Shown here piece by piece: positions 54,883-64,000 of a stretch of 64,000 nt of DNA (the stretch's first letter is position 1; each line of letters opens with the position of its first letter). The DNA comes from Calendula officinalis. Its lineage: Eukaryota; Streptophyta; Magnoliopsida; Asterales; Asteraceae. The translations under genes were made by a program, and so were the position numbers. The notes under the pieces are model-generated. The model searched no databases. It saw only the letters and a list, made by a program, of their open reading frames with translations, and was not told the DNA's origin. The stretch covers positions 575,501 through 639,500 of the forward strand of contig OY970828.1 of assembly GCA_963853835.1 (NCBI GenBank). The letters run 5' to 3'.

Positions 54883-56495
54883 CAACTCATCATGCTTGTG
54901 GTGTCAAAAGAACGCTTGTAATTGTAACATTAAATGATTTCTTATCTTTTGCTAAATCAGTGTCACATTAGCTGACATGTCAATTAACACTCAACTGATA
55001 TAATCATGTTAACAATACCTCTACACTAAATATTTTATACAGAAAATATACACACATAATTAACATTTTACTTATCTCGTTACACTTTGCTAAACCAAAT
55101 CGAATTAACTAAAACTTAAACCAACACTATTATACCAGACTACTACTGATGTCAGTTTACTGCCTCAAACCGACGGAAAGCCGAAACATCCTTTTGGCAG
55201 TTGGCACCCCGTCTAAACAAGCGAAATCAATCTCTCACATATCACTTCATTGTCGGTAGATACTTATTCTCTTGGTGGGCGTGAAGTGGGACTTATCACA
55301 AAGCTTTCTTTTAGTTAGTTATTGATCCTTGATTTACACAAAGTATGTAAGTTGGTTGGACCACATACAATCTGATATATGTGACTTGAACTTAACATCC
55401 TGGATTTTAACAAGGCATCATGTTGGCCGAAAACATTAATAAAAATCAAGCTCAAAAAGTCTTGGTGGCCTATGGAATAATATACTTCTTTTTTATTTTA
55501 AAAAATAATATACTTTGATAATTTATTTTATCTAGTAAAAAATAATATAGTTCGTATTCACCAACTATCTTCTTTAATATATGAAATTATCATTTTACTC
55601 TTATTTTTAAACATTTAATTTTTATTTTAAAGATGTGGAACTCATCCTACAGTAACTATCCAATTTAATATATTATAACCCTCGTTGTGATATTTATCTC
55701 TAAAATCGTGAAATTTACATTGTATCAGTTATCACGATATAGAGGAAGCATCATACATAGGTCGTGAAATGACGGGAAACACGTCTTTAGAAGGGCGACC
55801 AATTACCTACGGTCTAAACAAATTCATTCAATTTTCAATTGGACATGGATAATTGAAATTGGGTATTGTTTCTTTAAATATTGGTGGTTGTAAAATAAAT
55901 AGTTAATTAAAATTGGAATGGTTTGGTAAAATTTTGGTAGTTGTAAATAAATACAAACACGTAATTCAATTCCAAAATAAATACATAAAAAACTAGTACT
56001 ACAGTCTTGACTCCACTATTCAAAATTGGTTGGAATCACTTAATGCCCAACACAAATGCTACACAATCGTTTTTAATCCAATAAAAAAAATTTGTGGATA
56101 TATATGTATCATGTTTTATTGTATACACAAACACATACGCTAGAACATATTCTTTTAATTATCATTTCACTTATGAAAAATGTCAAAATGCATCAATTAG
56201 AGGATTCCGAGGAAAATTAAAGTATGGGTTTAGAGTTGTCGGTTAAAGTGGCGCCAAATGAGCTTTGGTGACGCGAAAACTGGCACTGACACCAAGTCCA
56301 TGCAAAGGTCCGGTAACGCCCGGTTAAAGAATTTTTCATTTTTATTTCTATTATATTGTGATTGTATTGTGCTATATTTTGTGGCGTCCTAGATGAATAT
56401 TATATGAATGTCATATGAGGAAGGGTAATTTTGAGATAGATCTTATAATGATGTTCTTTTTAACGGAAAATTTTAATTAATTCTGATATTGACCT
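54883..56495. other. Spacer with MITE-like debris
   Basis: No credible ORF. 55480-55700 recalls a decayed Stowaway-like repeat (AATAATATACTT in both orientations). 55800-56000 contains repeated AATTGGAAT phrases. A lone TACTACTGATGTCAG is at 55141. Confidence 0.4.
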
Positions 56496-56712
56496 ATATC
56501 CATTGTGGGACTAATCCTCAACCTATAGTGATGTTAATGAGCGAGAAAGGACTTCAACATGACTTTAGCTTAAAATCGTACCTAGTGCTCTTATAATTAT
56601 TTCATATCCACTGTGAGACTTGAATCCTCAATCTATAATGATGTTAATGAGCCAAAAAGGACTTCAACATGACTTTAGCTTAAAATCGTACCTAATGCTC
56701 TTATAATTATTT
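56496..56712. repeat. Tandem duplication, period about 108 bp, two copies
   Basis: ATATCCATTGTGGGACT... and ATATCCACTGTGAGACT... both run to CTCTTATAATTATTT with roughly 90% identity by eye. Non-coding. Confidence 0.9.
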
Positions 56713-56864
56713 AAATTCGAATCAAAATTTGATAACAATTATATTATATATTTTATGCATTTTTACGAACGGCAACAAGGAGAAGAGAAGGAGCTTCAAT
56801 AATTCCAGCATCCCCAAACCCCTAATAGGTTTTGCATGAAGTAAAAACTGGACTGGTAGGTGAA

Positions 56865-56916
56865 TCATGAATGTAATGAAAGGAAGAGGGTCATGAATGT
56901 AATGAAAGGAAGAGGG
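56865..56916. repeat. Perfect 26-bp tandem duplication
   Basis: TCATGAATGTAATGAAAGGA followed by AGAGGG, twice in a row. Confidence 0.95.
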
Positions 56917-56999
56917 AGAGTTATGATTTATGAAATAAGGAACACATTCATTAATTGTCATTTAAAGAAGGTTTGGTATATATAATAAAGGTCGTGATA

Positions 57000-57121
57000 T
57001 ATACACCACAATTTTTAATGGGTATACCACAATTATTGCTTTAAGTGTTTGTACAGCACGCTGTAAAACTTATACCTTGTGGTGTATACATTAAAAACTG
57101 CGGTACCAAAATGAATTCCCA
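57000..57121. repeat. Short MITE family B, copy 2
   Basis: ATACACCACAATTTTTAATG... to ...GGTACCAAAATGAATTCCCA, related to 42618-42720 and able to fold back on itself. Confidence 0.55.
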
Positions 57122-57954
57122 TAATATAATAAATATAAAAACAGTTTCTATTGTCTTTAACATGTAGTTGCATGCATATATTATTTGTATTTTTATTAAC
57201 GATGGATAAATTTTAAAATGCAGAGGCTAGTTATTGATTAGTTTACAAGTTTTTTTATTGAATGGCAAAGGGGAAACCTTGATTAGTTTACAAGTTCACG
57301 ATACATATTAATAACAGTCGTAAGGATTTACGTTATAATTTTCCTTTATTTATTATTCATGCATAAAATTAAATGAATTCATAGGAGCTAGGATAAACTG
57401 AGGAAAAATAATTAGGTGGTGGCAGTTTTCAAATAATAAAGACTTAGAGGCAAGGGATTAAAACATCAACCTTCCACCTCTAAGGCTAGCTGTGCCTATA
57501 ACACCATGTACACTTTGCATATATGTCATTTTTTGCAATTAATTAATAATAATCAAAGTTTTTTTTATAGTTGATTGTTATACTCCTTGATGTCAATGTG
57601 TGGAAATGTGGATGTACAATATGCTATAGATATTGTACAACAAACCAACTAGCATTAAGATTCAAGAGTTAATGCAAGATTATGCCATTTAATGGATGAT
57701 TTGACTTTATATTTATTGGAGTGGTACTTTGTCATACAAAGTGGACATTTGAGTTGATTAATAGTGGTTACAAGGCTAGTTTTCATTAGGTATTGAGTTT
57801 TCTTATTTACTATCTTTTATAAAAATATCATGTATTCTTAATGGGAACTTATTTCTATACCATAGAAACTATATCATACATCATAAACAATCTACTCTAA
57901 GACATGTGCAATGTGGTCCCTGAAATAGTTTTTATATTGTAAATCTCATCACCG
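57122..57954. other. Spacer without recognised genes
   Basis: AT-rich; nothing recognisable. Confidence 0.5.
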
Positions 57955-57963
57955 ATTATAAAT

Positions 57964-58145
57964 GGGAACTGATTCGTACAAAGCAACTTTTATTCATACA
58001 GAGCAAAAATCATCCCAAATGACAATCATGCCCTTAATGGGAGGGGTGAAATGTAAAATGTGTTAAAAGTAAATGAAGGACATGATTGTCGTTTAGGATG
58101 AATTTGCTCGCATGGATAAAAATTACTCTGTACGAATCAGCTCCC
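57964..58145. mobile_element. Mutator-type MITE
   Basis: 182 bp, almost entirely inverted repeat. The left GGGAACTGATTCGTACAAAG pairs with the right (reverse complement) GGGAGCTGATTCGTACAGAG, and similarity continues for about 75 bp. Flanked by the perfect 9-bp duplication ATTATAAAT (57955-57963, 58146-58154). Transcripts would form a hairpin. Confidence 0.88.
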
Positions 58146-58154
58146 ATTATAAAT

Positions 58155-60390
58155 ACATGTTCTATAAGAACTTGTTCATTCAAGCTAGCATTATGGTAGG
58201 TCAAATAGTAGTCAAACGTACTATGAAAATAGTTGTTGGCCTGAAAATTCGGGCCAAAATGAACGAAAATACGAAATATACTTAGCGTTATGGAGCTAAT
58301 CGAGCGAAACTAGTGACTATACTAACCTAAACGAACATTGTTTGATAAAAAAATCTGAATGCAAACCATATGCGTTGACTTGTGTTTTGTTTTAATCAAA
58401 GACATACATACAATCATGGTTCGAAACCTAGGTATGCATCATTCTAATAAAACCCTAAATTCAAAATTCAGAACTTATTTATCTTGTTATGATATTCTTA
58501 GCTGTAATTACTATTGGATAATTCCAAATATCATATTCTAACAAAACATGAGTATGAGTATAAGTGTATAACCAATACAAGGTAGCAACAAATTAAGTAT
58601 GTATCATCATATTTCGGTCTTCAAATTCGTTTGAGTCTATAAACATCCAGTTAGATTATGTATATTTACCAGATGGTTAAGAGAAAGTTCATAAATAATT
58701 ATGAAAACTGATAAATTATGTACGCAAAACTAATTCATACCAGAATCATAAACAATAATATTCCAAAAAAAAAATTGTTTTAAGTCCTTAGAGAGGTAAT
58801 TGAAGCATTATTCAAGTAAGTCAAACTTCAAGAATTACCAATAATGGCAACTTTACGTTTGATTTAGTCATTTTGAAATCAATTTGTTTGATGTCAATAA
58901 GTGCAATGTGAAAACGTGTTTTTAGAATCAAATGATCTTTTCCTCTTGACTTATAAAATTGATCTTATTTCTATCACGATTTGCAAAAAGTCAAACGATT
59001 TCAGTTATACAATATCCCCAGCTCCATTAATGCCAGCATCACTGTTTGACCATTCTTATTTTTCACTCCTAGAATCATAAGGAAAAACAATAAAATACTT
59101 TTAAAGTTTAAACAAAAAAAATTATGCCTAATTAATTGATCATTAACTAAATAAGTAATTATTTTAAATTTATTAGTTTTTATGAATCATGTTTATCTTT
59201 GTAAAGACGCGCAAAACGCTGTCACATGCTCTCCTTTTTTTGACATTTGTTATTTGTATTTTCTTAATCCTCATAATCTACTTAAAATTTGCCACGTGTC
59301 TCAATTTCTTAGTTAGGCTAATTAGATTTATAACTTAGGTTGATAATCATTTTCCAAAAATGTAATGCACGTCGAATAGGTTGAAGGAGATAAACTTTGT
59401 ATGAATGTCACAGTAGATTAAAAACTATTAGGAAATGGTTACAAATATGTTTTGATTAGGGCGCGTAAATCCGAGTCAGATAACCATTTATTTATAATTA
59501 AAAATTATCAGTCAAATATCAAGTAGTATTACAAAATTTAATTATTTCAGTAGTAAATAACTCTTTAAATAAAAAGATTTGGAAAGACTTATTGCATATA
59601 TAAAAGTATACATTGGACAAGTTTTAACTTATTTTCTTTAATTGTAATATCGTTATTATTTTACATCATTGACTTGTTATAGATAAATTATAACAAAATT
59701 GAGATTAAAAAAAAAAAAAGTCAATTTTCAAGCAACTCTGGCTATCACAATTCACATAGATCAATCTAGATCCATGTAAGAGATAAATCAAGATCACCTA
59801 GTTACACATACAGATGATGGTCCAACCAATTGGAGTGTGTTTAGAGATAGAGCCTTTTGAAGCTTTTTTAAGCTTTTAATCTTAGTTTTGGGATGCAAAA
59901 AAAAATAAGTTTTTATTTTAAAGAAAGATCTCCAAATCAAAAAGGTATTTAAATTAGTTTTCTAAAAAGAAGCTTGCATATTTAATCTTCTTATGTACAT
60001 TTTAAATTATTTTATATTTTTAGTTATCCTCTGTTTTGTCATAACATTTTCTATGGCTTACATAACATCAACATTAAAACTTGTGAAATTTAAGCATTGG
60101 CCCCATACACTAAATGCATGCCGTCATAATCTTCAAAAGGGTCGGTTGTGTACGAGTGTATATCCCCTCCATGTTAGTTCATCATAATTATTAAATAAAA
60201 AATAATAATAAAAAAATGAGAAATCTAAACTAAAATAAATAAATAAAAATTAAAATCCTTCATGATGTTTACATATATAGGGATACTTCATACTACTATC
60301 TTTTCTATTCCATTTCCACCTGTTAATTAACTACTATCATTTACAAGAATATTACTTCCATTATAACTAAATAAAAAACCCGAATTTACC
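58155..60390. other. Spacer without recognised genes
   Basis: AT-rich. The right end would include the 3'UTR and terminator of the minus-strand gene at 60398. Small ORFs (58359-58541, 59993-60187) look like chance. Confidence 0.5.
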
Positions 60391-60397
60391 CTTAATC

Positions 60398-62096
60398 TCA
60401 TATTGAAATATTAAGGTCGATTCGCGGTTTTTTCATCATGGTTGGGGACGGAACGGTCATATTACACCGAGGACATCTCGGGTTACTTCTAGAAATAAGA
60501 ACATATAACAAACAACTCGGACAACCCGCAGCGTAAGCTTGCGAAAATCGTTCATCACAATCGTCATCATCATCAAGAATCATTGTTTCTTTAATTGATG
60601 ACGAGGAATTCGATGTTGGCGAAGAACACGATTTTGATTTTGAATTTGATTTTGTATTTAAAATTGAACGTTTTTTGATAGTTTCTCGTTCGGCTCGTTC
60701 GAGTGCGAATTTCACTTTATCAAGAGTGCAAACACTTTTGTAATTAGCAAGTGGTGATGACGATGATGATAAATTAACGAGATTAAGATCTAAACTTGTG
60801 TCATCGAATAGGGTTAGCGGTTTTTTTGATGATGGTGGGAAATTAAGGTCTTGAAGATTTGAAATTGTTTGATCATTGTCTTGTTTTTGATCAGATGATG
60901 AAGATGATGTGTTTGGTGATTTGCATCTTTGAAGGTATACTTTCCCTGACTGTAATTCAAGCAGTTAAACTTAATTAGTTAAATAATTAAATTTCTTGAT
61001 CGGATTAATCAGTGAGTGATCATTTTAGGAATTAAAATAATAATGAACTTAATAAAAAATAGTAATGACAAAAGTATATTTGACATTATAAATATTAATG
61101 AAATCAACAAACAGATAAATATAGAGTTATGGCTGAATATAAAACAAGTACACATCAATGCGATCATAAATGTTGAATTCCTAACAATCTGCCCCCTTAA
61201 ATTGCGAACTACACTTTGCGAACGTTTTTATAATAATAAATTGTGTAGTCTCATTTATTGCTATTCAATATTTGCTCATACATGCACCTAAAATATTAAA
61301 CAACGAACAATTAATATAATTCAAAATGAACTTAACAGAATACTATTCGAGTTTGTTGAGTTAGGTCGTCCATAAATGGATTTAATCAAATCGATTTTCA
61401 TATTAGCAAAAATGATCATAAAAATTCGTGAATTTTAGCAGAAAGTTAGAGGCACAGAAAAACGATCAACGATCAAATTTGTATTCATATTAGCTAAATT
61501 ATCACAAAACTCGTGAAATTAATAGTATAACAGAAATGAAGAACTAAACTCGTATTCGAATATGTATTCATATGATCATATCAGCAAAACTATCATAAAA
61601 TTCCTGAAAATAACAGAATGAATGAAGTGCAGTCGTGCAGAGCAAGGATTAATGATCAAATTTGTGTTCGTAGCAGCCAAATTATTACAAAACTACGAAA
61701 TTAACATAACAGTAGTGCAGACAAGGATCAACGAACAAATTTGTATTCATATGATCGTATCAGCAAAATTGTCATAAATTCCGTAAAATTAACAGAATCG
61801 CAGAGCAGAAATCGAAATTCAACGATGAATTTAACAAACGCAGCTAGAACTTCAAATAAAAAGCAAAAAAACAGGCAAAATTAGGTCAAATTTACCTTCA
61901 AGTCGAGACGTTTTTCGTAGCCATTAGGAACATGTAAATCTAGGTCTAATTCCTTGGAGGAATCAAGTTCGCAACCACCACCGGCGCCACCGCCACCGAG
62001 CAAATCACGAGTAATAAGAGCCGTTGATTTAGAATCGTTCATTATCCCTTGCTGTTGATTCATTACCGAACACAAATAATTTACGTCGGTAACCAT
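60398..62096 (-). CDS. WW-like, EAR-motif protein (two exons; possibly CFL1-related)
   Basis: Exon 1 is 61896-62096 (ATG at 62096; an in-frame GTG precedes it) and exon 2 is 60398-60949. The intron 60950-61895 has GT...AG ends (TTGAAG|GTAAAT, TTACAG|TCAGG). The product has 250 residues. Around the exon junction lies VPNGYEKRLDLK|SGKVYLQ, which resembles the degenerate WW domain of CFL1-type plant proteins. LDLNLVNL (middle) and the C-terminal RIDLNISI fit EAR-type repression motifs. Near 210-229 two CX2C pairs (CPSC and CPRC, 12 residues between) could bind a metal, and a Ser-rich and Asp-rich stretch precedes them. It is probably a nuclear co-regulator; CFL1-type proteins act on cuticle and epidermal genes with HD-ZIP IV factors. 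I am sure of the gene, less of the family name. Confidence 0.8.
61420..61850. repeat. Imperfect repeats inside the intron next to exon 1
   Basis: Roughly four diverged units of 100-130 bp sharing CAAATTTGTATTCATAT, TATCATAAAATTC, GTGAAATTAACAGAAT and AAGGATCAACGA-like phrases. They lie in the 5' end of the intron on the gene's strand. Confidence 0.65.
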
Positions 62097-62235
62097 CACT
62101 ATGCACGATTATACTTCAGAATTCGCTAAACAAACCGGTACCGGGAGAGATATACGGCGGAGATACGGCGGAGAGATAAGGCGGAAAAGAGAGATTGAAA
62201 ATTTGGGAATGAATAATAGAGTCCGTTACATGTGT

Positions 62236-62243
62236 CTATATAG
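62236..62243 (-). promoter_or_regulatory. TATA box of the WW-like gene
   Basis: CTATATAG, about 140 bp before the ATG, followed on the minus strand by a CT-rich leader (CTCCGCCGTATCTCC). Confidence 0.65.
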
Positions 62244-62344
62244 AGGCGGGTGGAAGGAGGAAGACTAAAATAATTGCTATTAAAATTTGCAATTAATGAA
62301 TACCTTCTCCCTCGTATTAATGTTAATCAAATTTAAAATCTACT

Positions 62345-62632
62345 AAAAAGAAAAAAGTTTTGAACACTATTATTCAATGCACATTATGGTGCATTTGGAA
62401 GGCAAGAAATGATGTGATTTTCAATAAGGTTTATAAGTCATACACAATTACGGCAGGAGATATAATCTCTACATCTTTTCTATGGGTGAAAAATAGGAGT
62501 AAAATTCAATGTAATTGGTCGGATTGGGCCATTTTTCCATTTTAATTTTGTTGTGTAATTGTTCTCTCCATCTTAGTATCTTGCTAAGTTTGGTGTTTTA
62601 ATAATATTTGCCGTTTCCAAAAAAAAAAAAGT
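62345..62632 (+). mobile_element. 5'-truncated LINE copy (last part of ORF2, 3'UTR, poly(A))
   Basis: About 60 codons ending at 62545 read WCIWKARNDVIFNK and NWSDWAIFPF, the same C-terminal block as WIMWRYRNAITF...SWAEWLILP in the LINE at 47175. It is followed by a short 3'UTR and a run of 12 A (62619-62630). Severe 5' truncation is typical of LINE insertion. Confidence 0.8.
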
Positions 62633-63245
62633 CCAACCATTAAATATTTAGATAATGCTATTAATTGATTATTAAACAAATATAATATATTTTTCCCTCC
62701 AAAAATATAATTTTAAAAATATAAAAGTTGAAACTTGTAGTTGTAGCGTTCTAAGGTAATATGTACATAAAAAGTAGTTTTTTTTTTTGTTGTCAAATGT
62801 GGTTATTATAGTATTGAGAGCTAATTGCAATGTACACCAAATGTCACCTATAATTTATATGTTAAAAATTTATTTTGGTAGTTTTTTTTAGTAATTTTTT
62901 ATACCTTCGGTACTTTAGTTTAGCATTTGTCATAAAATTACACTTGTAACTTGTGCATTTAGTATTTGGATGTGTGTTTTAAAACTAACTTAAGTGATAC
63001 TATATAATATAAACAATACTACAAGAATATAGTGTTTTGATGATTTTATTATGCTTAAATTTCCTTTCTTAGAGGCATTTGGCCATTTCCAACTATGTCT
63101 TAGACTTCACTTTTGTTAATTTTCGATTAGTTTATTTTCATATCGAACACGTTAATAATTCATTAATTGTTAGATTAAGTTAATTTTCGTGGTGTGTTTT
63201 AACATTACAACGACACTGAAAAGGTCATATATACATTGAAATGAC
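62633..63245. other. Spacer without recognised genes
   Basis: AT-rich; nothing recognisable. Confidence 0.5.
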
Positions 63246-63248
63246 TTA

Positions 63249-63531
63249 GGTGTTGTTTGATAAGAGCAAAATGATTAAGCGCTGAATGGTTTAACAGTCT
63301 GAATGATTAAAAGGTTTTATATAAAATTTGGTTTTATTGTGAAAAACCTTTTTATAAGAATTATAACTGCTAAATAATTCAGCATATGTTATATGGAAGA
63401 ATGATTCATCACTTTTTTTATATTCCATTCAGCATATATTTCATTCAGAGGCGCTAAACAAACACAATGAATGCTGAATGATTCAGCATTAAGCGTTGAA
63501 TGGTTCAATTAAGCTGCAAACAAACACCACC
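63249..63531. mobile_element. Tourist-like (PIF/Harbinger) MITE
   Basis: 283 bp flanked by TTA (63246-63248, 63532-63534). Ends GGTGTTGTTTGATAAG and (right, reverse complement) GGTGGTGTTTGTTTGC match the GG..GTGTTTG style of Tourist MITEs. Inside, GAATGATTCAGCATTAAGCG and its inverse recur. Confidence 0.8.
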
Positions 63532-63534
63532 TTA

Positions 63535-64000
63535 ACTGTCTAGTTTCAAGTGCAATTAACAAATGATTTACAATAAGTCAACAATGTAGTTTTATATATC
63601 AATTCCAACTTTTTATTTATATCAAAATTTGTCAACAAGGATGATAAACAAAAAAAAAAAAAAAAAACGGCGTTTTTAAATTCAAAAATATATTGTAATA
63701 GTAACATTAAAAGTAGTCTCACATTCATTTTGTCACATCAACATTACTAAACTGACACATTTCTACCGGCATCATCTATTCACTTCCTCTTATTAATCTA
63801 GCAAAGTGCAAAAATTTATACAGAAGTTACAAATCTCTTTCTCATCATCTCTTTCATGATTCATCTCTCTATCTATTTCTTCTTCCCTTTGGTCAATAAA
63901 CAGAAGAAAATTAAAGGAATGACAAACTGAAAGAGTAAAAGAATAGCTTATATGGGGGTGAGATCAGTCCAGAAACCGAATCGGGATGAACTGACCGAAA
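63535..64000. other. Right-edge spacer
   Basis: Contains a run of 18-19 A near 63650-63667 followed by CGGCG, and a CT-rich stretch near 63830-63890 that could be the leader of a gene beyond the window. No ORF visible. Confidence 0.4.

Noticed and set aside
55141..55156. TACTACTGATGTCAG outside the Copia element as a further motif site
   Set aside because: A single occurrence; chance or a decayed LTR scrap cannot be told apart.

Overview
The window is plant nuclear DNA: AT-rich, intron-containing genes, SAUR genes, LTR retrotransposons primed by initiator-Met tRNA, LINEs and many short MITEs. The Copia element has an extra 3' ORF of a type I associate with daisy-family (Asteraceae) repeats. 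Asteraceae is therefore my best guess, by recollection of protein style and not by a search.

Layout. 1-3142: an old Copia solo LTR split by a Gypsy-type solo LTR (target duplication GAATG). 3143-4618: a short Mutator-type MITE, then the left part of a hAT-like element rich in GAGCTCG. 4619-19269: a tandem Ty3/Gypsy array, LTR-internal-LTR-internal-LTR, flanked by one 5-bp duplication (GCCGA); each internal region encodes only a small zinc-knuckle Gag. 19270-21866: the rest of the hAT-like element, a Stowaway MITE, and a 1.16-kb Mutator-like element packed with the palindrome GAAGCACATGTGCTTC. 22121-24536: two SAUR genes, the first with a shifted C-terminus. 24537-27591: gene-poor. 27597-39025: a complete, young Copia element on the minus strand (LTRs, PBS, gag, pol, PPT, long broken 3' ORF; duplication CTTAA). 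39031-43780: MITEs and spacer. 43782-45895: a truncated NOC3-like 5' gene fragment joined to a LINE scrap and a small ORF. 47130-52545: a nearly full-length LINE on the minus strand with broken ORFs. 52561-60397: spacer with MITEs and short duplications. 60398-62096: a two-exon gene for a WW-like/EAR-motif protein. 62345-64000: a LINE 3' end and a Tourist-like MITE.

Only the SAUR pair and the WW-like gene look like ordinary host genes; almost everything else is mobile DNA or its debris. The most unusual signal is in the Copia element. The octamer CAGTAGTA (either strand) occurs about 50 times, in the LTRs, in gag, in the pol linker, in the 3' ORF and in a dense array before the 3' ORF. In the LTR and before the 3' ORF the array sits a short distance upstream of a TATA box. 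This layout resembles the short-motif arrays recognised by VANC anti-silencing proteins in Arabidopsis VANDAL transposons, so a self-recognition system is a testable idea. The second notable signal is the palindrome array a few hundred bases upstream of the first SAUR gene.
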